Positions 1 to 8,068 of a stretch of 35,455 nt of DNA are shown piece after piece. The notes under the pieces were generated by a model. The model was given only the letters and a program-made list of their open reading frames with translations, ran no database searches and had not been told where the DNA came from. The stretch's first letter is position 1; each line of letters opens with the position of its first letter. The stretch is from an uncultured Alphaproteobacteria bacterium (GTDB lineage Bacteria > Pseudomonadota > Alphaproteobacteria > RF32 > CAG-239), in the NCBI GenBank assembly GCA_949297415.1, contig CASFSV010000012.1, positions 1 to 35,455 on the forward strand, in the 5' to 3' direction. Made by a program: the position numbers and the translations under genes.

Positions 1-843
1 AGTTTTTAGTCCTAAATTTTGGCGGTTGGACATTATTTTTAAGCCTTGCGTTACATACGCACGGTTTATTCCCAATAAAGTTACAACATCGCAAACAGTG
101 CCCAAAGCAACTAAATCCAACCATTGCATTAAATTAGGTTCCGGATGTTCGGCGGTGTAAAAATTTTTTTCTCTTAATAAACGATTGACGGCGACAATCG
201 TCATAAATACAACACCGACAGCAGCCATATAGCCTAAGTCTGGATGTTCATCGCTTTGGTCTAGGCGTTTGGGGTTAACGACAGCATATACTTTAGGTAG
301 TTTTGTTTCTGCTTCGTGGTGATCAAGGACGATAATTTCAAATTTTTCGGCACCTCTTTCCAAAATTTCAAATGCCGTTGTTCCGCAATCTACGGTAATG
401 ACTAAGTCTGCTCCGAAATCTGAAAATTCTTGAAACGCCAAATCACTCGGTCCATAACCTTCTTCTCGCTCAGGAATATGCACGGCTGTTTCTACATTAT
501 TGTAAGTTAAAAATAATCTCAAAACAGAAGTAGAAGTAGCCCCATCAACGTCATAATCGCCGATAATGCCAATTTTTTGATGATTGATGATGGCTGTGGC
601 AATACGTTCTGCTGCTTTATCCATGTCTTTTAAAACGCTGGGGTTAGGCATGGATGTGGAAAGTTTCGGATTTAGAAAATACGGAGCAGAGGTTGTGTTA
701 ATTCCTCGTAACAGCAAGAGTTTACTTAGATTTGGAGATAAACCTAATTGGCGGCACATTCGTTCGGTTTCACGTTCGTCTGTGTCGGCTATGTTCCAAA
801 TGTTGCCTCCTAATGAGAGTTCTTGATTTTCTGCTTCAATCAT
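1..843 (-). CDS. recJ: RecJ single-stranded-DNA-specific exonuclease, N-terminal part (cut by window edge)
   Basis: The first 281 codons read without a stop from ATG at 843 to the window edge, so the C-terminus lies outside. RecJ is a 5'-3' ssDNA exonuclease of the DHH family used in recombination and mismatch repair. The DHH-family motifs are visible: GDYDVDGATS at about residues 95-104, VDCGTTA after it, then DHHE at about residue 174 and VNPKR. These Asp and His residues bind the catalytic metals. The start is supported by an AAGGGA ribosome site about 8 nt upstream. The gene follows the gtr cluster in the same direction with an 80-nt gap. The identification is firm; only the missing C-terminus cannot be assessed. 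Confidence 0.93.
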   Translation of the reverse strand, partial: MIEAENQELSLGGNIWNIADTDERETERMCRQLGLSPNLSKLLLLRGINTTSAPYFLNPKLSTSMPNPSVLKDMDKAAERIATAIINHQKIGIIGDYDVDGATSTSVLRLFLTYNNVETAVHIPEREEGYGPSDLAFQEFSDFGADLVITVDCGTTAFEILERGAEKFEIIVLDHHEAETKLPKVYAVVNPKRLDQSDEHPDLGYMAAVGVVFMTIVAVNRLLREKNFYTAEHPEPNLMQWLDLVALGTVCDVVTLLGINRAYVTQGLKIMSNRQNLGLKT

Positions 844-923
844 TTTCTATCCCTTATTGGTCGGATTTTATGCGAGCTTCTTCTGATTGACAATAAAATT
901 CTTTACCGTGAGGATAATTTTAT

Positions 924-2540
924 TTATTCAAAAAATAGCGGTATTGATTTTTTTGTTTGTTCGTTTAGCCAATTTTGACCACGAATTTTGCCATCGTAGC
1001 TGAGTGTTAGAATAATTAACTCCGGTGATATATAAATGCTGTCTGGTGATGGCCAAGGTTGAGCTTGTTTGTTGAGATATTGGATAAGAGTTGGTGTGAT
1101 GGTAATTTGTTTTTCATCAATATAACTCCAATAAACGTCAAAGTCGGCTGAAACGAATTCTTGTGGATAATAAAATTGATATGCTTTTGAGGGGAGATGC
1201 CACGGAACATACGGAGCAGTTAAGGTGTATCCATCTTTTTTGCTTAGGTGGCTATGGTTGTAAAAACGGCTACGGAAATCAGAGGTGCCACTTTGTATAA
1301 AAGTATATTTTTCATTTGGATTGAAATGAGAATGTTGCTCTAAATCTTTTATTATTCGTTCGGTTAATTTCATTTCCGATTGATAGCCAAGTTGCCAAAC
1401 TTTGGCGGCATAGGCTTGCGTGTTTATATTATTGAGGATTAAGAAAAATCCTGCAAGATAGCATATATTGCGTATGAAGTTGTTGGGAATAGAACAGAGG
1501 ATACTTATTGCGAAAATGTAGATGTACATTAAACCGAAAAACTCAATGCGTGGTTCATACAAAACATGAGCAGTGTTGGGTGTTAAAAAGACGGTTAGTA
1601 CGCTTGAAAAAAGAAGCCCCAGTATACAGAGAATAAATAAGCATATGCTTGATAATTTTTTCGGAAGATTGTGCCAGAGGGCGATTATGCTTAATAAAAA
1701 TAAGCATAATCCGCAGTATTTGTAAAACTTCTCTATAAAACTGGTTGTAATGAAAAATTGTTGAACCATTGCTTGTAAACAAAAAGCAATTTTGGCGGGA
1801 ATTTGGGTAATGTCTAATTCTGCCGTATTATATGTAGCGTATTGAAGATGATAATGTTTTAGAAGTCGCTGAATGGTGAGGAATAAAATTCCGCTTAATA
1901 CAATGGCGCAAATATGTATGGTATATTTGCGCATAATACTTGTGACGGTTATTTTTTTTAAGCATAGGTCTTTAAGGATTAAGCTAAACAAGAGTAAGCC
2001 GATGAGATTGATAACCGGAGGATAGCCTCCTAATGATAGCGTGAATAGTATAACGGTACTTAGAAAATGAGCTATTTTCTTTTTTTCTAATAGGTAGTAA
2101 GCGCATATAACAATGCAGCTCCAGGATAAACAACTTAAGGTTATAAATGCAAAATATAGCCAAGATAAAGTATAGGGGGCGGTGGTGGTTAGTGCGCCGA
2201 TGAGTAAATATAATGTAGTTTTTTGTGGAATTTGCCATAGTTTTAGCAGTAAAATTGTTCCGATGCTGAAAAAAGCTAATGCGGTTAGAAGAGTTAGAAA
2301 AGGCAGTATTTGTCCGCTAAAAAGTATATTTTGCAAAATAAATTGAGAGAAGCGCCCTTCAAATAAACCGCTTTCTAGAGGGGTTCCTGTTTTTATCCAT
2401 TCCCAATCGTGATTTCCCCACATAAAGTTAAACAGAAATGGTAGATAGGCTATGAGGCTGATTAAATAGAGTTTTAATGCGCTATTTCGGTAAAATGACG
2501 TTTCTGTTTTTGCGGTTGATGTGGGGGATGTGTTTGCCAT
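924..2540 (-). CDS. GtrII-like polytopic membrane glycosyltransferase (copy 1)
   Basis: A 538-residue protein with many hydrophobic segments, resembling the Glucos_trans_II (GtrII) family. In that family a polytopic enzyme moves sugar from a polyprenyl-phosphate donor onto a surface glycan on the periplasmic side. An early extracytoplasmic loop carries WGNHDW (Asp45), followed by LFEGRFSQF. An acidic residue in this loop is typical of GT-C-fold enzymes. The last ~130 residues look soluble and end in a WPSPDSIYI motif shared with the other two copies in this cluster. It starts 2 nt after the gtrB-like gene stops, so the two are probably co-translated. Family assignment is good; the sugar and the acceptor are unknown. 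Confidence 0.72.
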   Translation of the reverse strand: MANTSPTSTAKTETSFYRNSALKLYLISLIAYLPFLFNFMWGNHDWEWIKTGTPLESGLFEGRFSQFILQNILFSGQILPFLTLLTALAFFSIGTILLLKLWQIPQKTTLYLLIGALTTTAPYTLSWLYFAFITLSCLSWSCIVICAYYLLEKKKIAHFLSTVILFTLSLGGYPPVINLIGLLLFSLILKDLCLKKITVTSIMRKYTIHICAIVLSGILFLTIQRLLKHYHLQYATYNTAELDITQIPAKIAFCLQAMVQQFFITTSFIEKFYKYCGLCLFLLSIIALWHNLPKKLSSICLFILCILGLLFSSVLTVFLTPNTAHVLYEPRIEFFGLMYIYIFAISILCSIPNNFIRNICYLAGFFLILNNINTQAYAAKVWQLGYQSEMKLTERIIKDLEQHSHFNPNEKYTFIQSGTSDFRSRFYNHSHLSKKDGYTLTAPYVPWHLPSKAYQFYYPQEFVSADFDVYWSYIDEKQITITPTLIQYLNKQAQPWPSPDSIYISPELIILTLSYDGKIRGQNWLNEQTKKSIPLFFE

Positions 2541-2542
2541 TT

Positions 2543-3487
2543 TTAATCCAATTTTTTATCTATGATATAGGTTGGACGATTTTTGACCTCAACGAAGATA
2601 CTGGCGATGTATTCGCCGATTATTCCCATGAATAAGATGGTAATACCGCTGAAAAAGGTTATGGCAGACATGAGCGATGCCCACCCGACAATGGTGGAAC
2701 CTGTGCAATATCCATAAACGGTCCATATCATCAAAAGAAAGCTTAGAACAGATATAAGCATGCCGCAAAGCGTGATTAAATGCAAGGGCATGGCGGAAAA
2801 ACTGGATATTCCTTTTAAGGCAAATAAAATCATCTTTTTTAAGGGATATTTGGTTTGTCCGGCTTCTCTTTTTTTGCGTTCGTAGTATACGCAGTCGGAT
2901 TTGAAACCAACTAACGGAACAATGGCACGTAAAAAGAGATTTTTCTCTTTGAACTCTGACATCGCTTCTACGGCTCGGCGACTTAATAGACGAAAGTCCG
3001 CATGGTTGGCGACTAATTCAACGCCTAACAATTTCATTAGTTTATAAAATAAAATGGCTGAGTTGCGTTTAAATACACTATCTGTATCGCGTTTGTTTCT
3101 GACACCATATACAATATCACATCCTTCTTGATATTTTTTTACCATAGGTTTGATGGCTGCAATATCATCTTGCAAATCTGCATCTATGGTTATGTATATT
3201 TCGGCATATGTATTATACAATCCGGCAAGTAACGCTTCTTGGTGACCAAAGTTGCGGGATAAGCAAATCCCTTTAATGTAAGATGATTTTTTGTGGGCTT
3301 TTTCAATTAGTTGCCATGTGCTGTCTTTTGAGCCGTCATTTACAAAAACGATTTGACTGTCTTTGGTGATTAACTCATCCTTTTGTAAATCTTCATATAA
3401 TTTTGACAGCTTTTTTATACTTTGCGGAAGAACTTCTTCTTCATTATAGCAAGGGATTATTAAGGCTAGTTTTGCGGCTTTTTTCAT
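2543..3487 (-). CDS. GtrB-like polyprenyl-phosphate glycosyltransferase (GT2)
   Basis: A family 2 glycosyltransferase of the GtrB/DPM1 type, which loads a sugar from a nucleotide donor onto undecaprenyl phosphate at the cytoplasmic face. The GT-A fold motifs are YNEEE near the N-terminus, VNDGSKD, RNFGHQEAL and the metal-binding DADLQDD. The C-terminus has two hydrophobic helices followed by GEYIASIFVEVKNRP, as in GtrB. The ATG at 3487 is chosen because a GGGTGA ribosome site lies 5 nt upstream; an in-frame GTG at 3496 would add three residues. It lies between GtrII-like copies 1 and 2 and is the natural donor-making enzyme for them. No GtrA-type flippase is seen nearby. Confidence 0.88.
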   Translation of the reverse strand: MKKAAKLALIIPCYNEEEVLPQSIKKLSKLYEDLQKDELITKDSQIVFVNDGSKDSTWQLIEKAHKKSSYIKGICLSRNFGHQEALLAGLYNTYAEIYITIDADLQDDIAAIKPMVKKYQEGCDIVYGVRNKRDTDSVFKRNSAILFYKLMKLLGVELVANHADFRLLSRRAVEAMSEFKEKNLFLRAIVPLVGFKSDCVYYERKKREAGQTKYPLKKMILFALKGISSFSAMPLHLITLCGMLISVLSFLLMIWTVYGYCTGSTIVGWASLMSAITFFSGITILFMGIIGEYIASIFVEVKNRPTYIIDKKLD

Positions 3488-3574
3488 AGGTATCACCCAT
3501 TAACTTTGTTATATCAATTTAGCTCTTTTATAGCACATAACCGTAAGTTTTTTATTAACAATCTGATTTATTCT

Positions 3575-5134
3575 TTATGGACGAAGTGTACGCAAAGTAT
3601 TTTTAAAAGAATCTAATCCAACCTGATTGTAGACGATAATGATTATGTCCTGATTGATATATATCGAGTTTGGATGGGGCCATGCTTGGGCTTTGTGCAT
3701 AAAGAAATCATAAACTTCCGGTGTAATATCTTCGGGTAATAGCGGTAGTTTATGGTTAATGTAGGCGGTTGGGGTATAAAATTCTAATAAATTGCCGCCT
3801 TGCCACATAGCTAAATATGGAATAGTTAAGAGGAAAACATCATTAAACTCAAATGAACCATTGTAATAGTTGGGACGTAAAGAGATGTCACCTACTTGGT
3901 AAAAACGATATTGATGATTTGCATTAAATTGCGGATGGTTTTCTATCCTTTCAACGACGTTATCTAAAATTTGAAATTCGGCATCATGCCCCTGTTTCCA
4001 GATTTTTAATGCTTGATAGTCGTTTAAAATATTTAAGCATAGCAGAAATGTGATAATTATTACTCCGAAACTTTGGTAGATTTTTGGGGTGAGTGTTAAT
4101 AAAATTCCTGCCGTTAAAGCATATAAAAATCCAAAGCCGTAAAAGTCTATGCGAGATACATATTCAGTGTGCGGTACAACGAGAAAAGTCGTTAATGCGG
4201 TTGCCCAAATTGTTCCTACCCAGAAAAATATGATCAGCATTTTTTGTGTGGCTTTTGAGGGGATAAATAGTGTCCCGATAATGGCTATGAAAGACATAAT
4301 TGCTAAACAAAGTTTGTATCCCATTTCCATAAAAGGAACTGTGATGAAAAATTGTTTAAAAGAAATGCTTATGGTTTGTATAAATTTGTGAGGAAGGTTG
4401 TTTAGGCTTTCTGTTTCCAGATTATAGACGTTGTTGGGATTGAGGATGAGAAGGCTGATTTTGAATAAAATAGCAGCAATTATTATATTTAAAACCGTAA
4501 ATTTGTGGATTTGAAATAGTTGTTTTAGGCTCTTTTGTTCAAAGACATAGCTGATGATGATTTTTCCGCCTAAACATACGAAAAACATATTGATTATCGG
4601 TGGGTAGCCTCCTAAGGTTAAGTAAAAACAAAGGATGGCAATGAGACTTAATCTAACTTTATACGAACTTTCGTTAATATGTTCAGATAAATATAAACCC
4701 ACAGTAGCCAGTAATGTCCAGAGTAAGCAGCTGATGGTGATAAAAGTGAAATACATCCAAGATAAAGTATAGGGTTGAGTAGCGACAAAAGATATGAATA
4801 AAACGTATCCAATTAGAGATTTTTTGATGTTCCAATATTTGGCAAGAATCCATAGTCCTGTGGTTAAAAATGCGAATCCAAGTAGATTGTTTAATATGGG
4901 GAGAATCTGACCGGAAGTCAGAATACGATAGGGGATAAATTGTGTGAATCTGCCTTCAAAAAGTCCGGATGATAAGAGTAATTCTTCTTTGATGAATTTT
5001 ACATCATGATTTCCCCACATGAAATTTAAGGTATGGTATAAGAAAGCAAAATTGATGATGCCAAAACTAATTAGCCAAGCTTTTAGGTCGGTTTTACCGG
5101 GGAGAAGATTTAGCTTTTTTAGAAATTCTTTCAT
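3575..5134 (-). CDS. GtrII-like polytopic membrane glycosyltransferase (copy 2)
   Basis: A 519-residue multi-pass membrane protein, paralogous to copies 1 and 3. It shares WGNHD (Asp44) and SGLFEGRFTQF in the first extracytoplasmic loop, a TLGGYPP-type loop in the middle, and a C-terminal soluble part ending in WPHPNSIYI. The family (GtrII, Glucos_trans_II) transfers sugars from lipid-linked donors to envelope glycans. A GGAGAT ribosome site precedes the ATG. It ends 87 nt before the gtrB-like start, and no terminator-like hairpin was seen in that gap. Overall divergence between the copies suggests different acceptors or linkages, but that is inference. Confidence 0.72.
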   Translation of the reverse strand: MKEFLKKLNLLPGKTDLKAWLISFGIINFAFLYHTLNFMWGNHDVKFIKEELLLSSGLFEGRFTQFIPYRILTSGQILPILNNLLGFAFLTTGLWILAKYWNIKKSLIGYVLFISFVATQPYTLSWMYFTFITISCLLWTLLATVGLYLSEHINESSYKVRLSLIAILCFYLTLGGYPPIINMFFVCLGGKIIISYVFEQKSLKQLFQIHKFTVLNIIIAAILFKISLLILNPNNVYNLETESLNNLPHKFIQTISISFKQFFITVPFMEMGYKLCLAIMSFIAIIGTLFIPSKATQKMLIIFFWVGTIWATALTTFLVVPHTEYVSRIDFYGFGFLYALTAGILLTLTPKIYQSFGVIIITFLLCLNILNDYQALKIWKQGHDAEFQILDNVVERIENHPQFNANHQYRFYQVGDISLRPNYYNGSFEFNDVFLLTIPYLAMWQGGNLLEFYTPTAYINHKLPLLPEDITPEVYDFFMHKAQAWPHPNSIYINQDIIIIVYNQVGLDSFKNTLRTLRP

Positions 5135-5144
5135 GTTATCTCCG

Positions 5145-6764
5145 TTATTGATGGCTTAGATGCAATAAATTAAATTGATTGCGCAAAAGTTCTTTTCCTT
5201 CGGGTGTTAGGGCGATGATGGCGTAATTGTCATCAACATATATTGAATATGGATGAGGCCATGAAGTCATTTGAGTTGATAAGAAGGCTATCATCTTGGG
5301 AGTGAGGTCTTCCGGTCTTATAGATGTTCCTTCTTGTACAAAATCTTGTGGAGCATAGAAATTGTAATATTCAAAAGCAATCCAGTGACGAGAATAGGGG
5401 GTATTTAATGTATAATATCCGTATTTTTCATGGGCTTTTTTCTGATAGTATTTAGTGCGAAGCGGAATTTCTCCGGCTTGAACGACAGTATATACATTGT
5501 TGGTTTGATAATGATGGTGGTTTTCTAGTCTGTTTATTATACGTTCCAGTAATTTGTTTTCGGCGGTGAAACCAAGTAGGTGAGTTTTACTAAAATTTAA
5601 GTTGGTGTTTATGTTTGTTATCAAAAGAGAAATAGCACAGATAAAACTTATGTTTTTTAGTATCTGTTTTTTCTGCTCATGCATGAAATAAAGGCAAAAT
5701 AAAATTAAGATTGGGTAACTGTAAAAGTCGGTGCGCACCATTGATGTTGCAGGATCAAGTTTAGCAAAAGCATTGTCTGCGTTATTTGATATTAACCATG
5801 CGGAGAATTTTAAGCTGATGAGCAAGCCTAAAATTAATATCAAAATGAGCAAGATATCGACCTTGTTTTTGCGGGTTTTGAATGTTTGAATAAAGACACT
5901 AAAAAGAAAAATTATGAAAATTGTTGAGAGTATCCCTTTTAAGGAGAAACTTAAAAATGGTTGTGTTTCAGTGAAAGCAAAAATGCTGGCTTGGACAATA
6001 GTTGGTATTTTTTGTATTAACTCAAGTAAGGTTGCAGCTTGACTGTTGTACATATTCATCATAAAATGATTTTGTTGCAAGTAGTCAAAAGTTATTTTTA
6101 GCAATCCAAGCGCTAAAATGAGATTGATTGCGTGAGCCAGAATGTATTTACCTAGTTGGGAAATACTTAGCTGTTGGGTTATTTTTAATTGGATTAAACG
6201 ACAGCAGACTGCTGTTACATACATATTGATACATCCTGGATATCCACCGAGAGCGATATAGAGTAAAATAAAGCCGAATGTTTCCCAAAGGATAAAGTTT
6301 TTTTCGGTAGCTTTTTGTGTGGCAATTAAGGACAGAGTGATAATAAATGTCCACGATAGCAAGCTTAAGGTTATGAAGTGAAAGTAGAGAATTTCTATGA
6401 TATAGGGCAAACTTGCTGCAGTACTGATGTATAATGTGGTTGCAAGTTTTGTTGGTCGAAATTTGAAATAATATCGGCCTAAATAGCACAAAGATATGCT
6501 ATAAAAAAAGAAACCGATGATGATGTTTAAAATAGGGAGAATTTTTCCCATTAGTAAAAGATTTAATAGTATATATTGCGAAAAGCGTCCCTCTATCAAT
6601 CCAGATGTTAGGCGGTTGTCTTGTATTAGCGGTAGCCAGTCATGATTGCCCCATATAAAATTGAAGAGTAGAGGGGAAAAACTTATACATAGGACTATTA
6701 AAGGAACTATCCAAAGATAGTTGTCTGTTTTTATTTTGTTTATGTCTTGTTTTAGTTTTAACAT
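5145..6764 (-). CDS. GtrII-like polytopic membrane glycosyltransferase (copy 3)
   Basis: A 539-residue polytopic membrane protein and the first gene of the cluster as transcribed. It has the same landmarks as copies 1 and 2: WGNHDW (Asp42), SGLIEGRFSQY, an ALGGYPG loop and a C-terminal WPHPYSIYV motif. The region before it contains a divergent promoter for the DUF192 gene, so its own promoter must lie in the same ~85 nt. I could not fix its hexamers, and the ribosome site is weak. It is 10 nt upstream of copy 2. Substrate is unknown. Confidence 0.7.
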   Translation of the reverse strand: MLKLKQDINKIKTDNYLWIVPLIVLCISFSPLLFNFIWGNHDWLPLIQDNRLTSGLIEGRFSQYILLNLLLMGKILPILNIIIGFFFYSISLCYLGRYYFKFRPTKLATTLYISTAASLPYIIEILYFHFITLSLLSWTFIITLSLIATQKATEKNFILWETFGFILLYIALGGYPGCINMYVTAVCCRLIQLKITQQLSISQLGKYILAHAINLILALGLLKITFDYLQQNHFMMNMYNSQAATLLELIQKIPTIVQASIFAFTETQPFLSFSLKGILSTIFIIFLFSVFIQTFKTRKNKVDILLILILILGLLISLKFSAWLISNNADNAFAKLDPATSMVRTDFYSYPILILFCLYFMHEQKKQILKNISFICAISLLITNINTNLNFSKTHLLGFTAENKLLERIINRLENHHHYQTNNVYTVVQAGEIPLRTKYYQKKAHEKYGYYTLNTPYSRHWIAFEYYNFYAPQDFVQEGTSIRPEDLTPKMIAFLSTQMTSWPHPYSIYVDDNYAIIALTPEGKELLRNQFNLLHLSHQ

Positions 6765-6793
6765 GAATGTCAGCGTGTTTAAGTGTTTCGTTG

Positions 6794-6821
6794 TTGACAG
6801 CTTAATCTCTAAATGTATAAT
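6794..6821 (+). promoter_or_regulatory. Sigma70-like promoter for the DUF192 gene
   Basis: A perfect TTGACA (6794-6799) and perfect TATAAT (6816-6821) are separated by 16 nt. This is the best consensus promoter in the window. Transcription would start near 6828, followed by a GGGGAG ribosome site and the ATG at 6849. Confidence 0.7.
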
Positions 6822-6848
6822 TTATGGTAAATTTTGGGGAGCTTTTTT

Positions 6849-7262
6849 ATGCGTTATATTTTAGGACTTTTGTTGTTTCTTTATTCGGTTTCAGCTTGGG
6901 CGCAAACTTTGCGGATAGCCGATAAGGCACAGTTTGAAGTAGAGGTGGCGCAAACTCCCGAACAGTTGCAAAGAGGTTTGATGTATGTTAAAGAACTGCC
7001 GAAGAATCGTGGAATGTTGTTTGATTTGAGGCAGTACCCTAAAGCTAGTATGTGGATGAAAAACACATATGTTTCTTTGGATATGTTGTTTGTGGATTGC
7101 GATTTTAATGTTGTTGATATTTATCCTAATGCAAAGCCGCAATCGTTAGATAAAATTTCTTCTGCTACGGATTTTTGTTATGTGCTGGAAATTTTAGCCG
7201 GAACGGCTCAGAAATATAATCTTTTGGTGGGGGATAAAGTGTTTCTTAATCCTTCTATTTAA
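6849..7262 (+). CDS. DUF192 family exported protein
   Basis: A small exported protein of the DUF192 family, whose function is not established. It begins with an N-terminal signal peptide (MRYILGLLLFLYSVSAWA). The rest matches the DUF192 fold: GLMYVKELPKNRGMLFDL, then MWMKNTYVSLDMLFVD and a conserved aspartate-rich strand. An in-frame TTG 15 nt upstream is rejected because it overlaps the GGGGAG ribosome site, so ATG at 6849 is used. It is transcribed divergently from the gtr cluster from a consensus promoter and is followed by an independent promoter for the next gene. Confidence 0.85.
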   Translation: MRYILGLLLFLYSVSAWAQTLRIADKAQFEVEVAQTPEQLQRGLMYVKELPKNRGMLFDLRQYPKASMWMKNTYVSLDMLFVDCDFNVVDIYPNAKPQSLDKISSATDFCYVLEILAGTAQKYNLLVGDKVFLNPSI

Positions 7263-7291
7263 TTGAAAAGCCTCTTTTTTTTTCTTATATA
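7263..7291 (+). promoter_or_regulatory. Sigma70-like promoter for the BOF protein gene
   Basis: TTGAAA (7263-7268) and TATATA (7286-7291) are 17 nt apart, directly after the DUF192 stop codon. A GGAGGT ribosome site follows at about 7310 and the ATG at 7320. Confidence 0.5.
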
Positions 7292-7319
7292 GACAGTGTT
7301 ATTTTTTATGGAGGTCTGT

Positions 7320-7724
7320 ATGAAGAAAATTTTGTTTTTATTGGCTTTGACAACTTTTTTGTCTGGTAATGCTTATGCAAAACATGATTGTAATTGCGAA
7401 AAGTATTGCGCTAAAATGGAACATAAAATGATGAAAAATTCTGGAGGTTTTGTGGATGCTTCCATTAAACCAATGAGTGTTGCAGAAGTTAAAAAACTTT
7501 CTGATGATGCATATGTTACATTATCCGGTTATCTAACTAAGCGTCTTAGTGATGATGAGTATGATTTTACAGACGGAACTAATAATCTTATTGTCGAAAT
7601 TGATGATAAGGTTTGGATGGGGCAAACAGTCTCTCCTAAAGATAAAATCTTAATTACCGGTAAAGTTGATAAGGAATTTACGCATCTTAAACTTGATGTG
7701 AAGTCTTTACAGTTGGATAATTAA
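7320..7724 (+). CDS. Periplasmic BOF (YgiW/YdeI-like) OB-fold protein
   Basis: A 134-residue exported protein. After a clear signal peptide ending AYA comes a short Cys/His-containing stretch (HDCNCEKYCAKMEHK), then a bacterial OB-fold domain of the YgiW/YdeI type. Its characteristic pattern is SVAEVKKLSDDAYVTLSGYL, then YDFTDGTNNLIVEID and ITGKVDKE. Family members are periplasmic proteins linked to stress tolerance. The ATG at 7320 follows GGAGGT at good spacing; an upstream in-frame GTG at 7296 precedes that site and is rejected. The four Cys/His-rich positions before the domain could bind a metal, but this is inference. Confidence 0.82.
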   Translation: MKKILFLLALTTFLSGNAYAKHDCNCEKYCAKMEHKMMKNSGGFVDASIKPMSVAEVKKLSDDAYVTLSGYLTKRLSDDEYDFTDGTNNLIVEIDDKVWMGQTVSPKDKILITGKVDKEFTHLKLDVKSLQLDN

Positions 7725-7736
7725 CTTATTTACGGT

Positions 7737-7772
7737 ATAAAAAAGGGCATATCTCGAATATGTCCTTCTTTT
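7737..7772. terminator. Bidirectional rho-independent terminator
   Basis: A 10-bp stem (7743-7752 with 7758-7767, one G-T pair) has a 5-nt loop. It has T-rich flanks on the plus side and a T run on the minus side, so it can end both the BOF gene and the convergent infA. Confidence 0.75.
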
Positions 7773-7798
7773 GTGCATGAATAGACTAATCATTTTGT

Positions 7799-8020
7799 TT
7801 AATCTTTATGGCGGAATGTAATACGCCCTTTAGTTAAATCGTAAGGCGTCATTTCTATATCAACTTTATCGCCTACCATTACGCGAATGCGAAATTTACG
7901 CATCTTGCCTGCAGTGTGCGCTAAAATTTCAACGCCGTTTTCCAATCTTACTCTAAACATGGCATTGGGAAGCTTTTCTATAACGTCTCCCGTGAATTCT
8001 AGCAGTTCTTCTTTACTCAT
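7799..8020 (-). CDS. infA: Translation initiation factor IF-1
   Basis: A 73-residue S1-type OB-fold protein that binds the ribosomal A site during initiation. It has the standard IF-1 sequence: [19 protein letters not shown], then [17 protein letters not shown] and [14 protein letters not shown]. Length is normal for the family. An AAGGAT ribosome site precedes the ATG. It lies 48 nt downstream of the histidine kinase gene on the same strand and shares a bidirectional terminator with the convergent BOF gene. Confidence 0.97.
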   Translation of the reverse strand: MSKEELLEFTGDVIEKLPNAMFRVRLENGVEILAHTAGKMRKFRIRVMVGDKVDIEMTPYDLTKGRITFRHKD

Positions 8021-8068
8021 TTTATATCCTTATCAATTCTTTTTTTCTGCTATATATACTGTATTATC

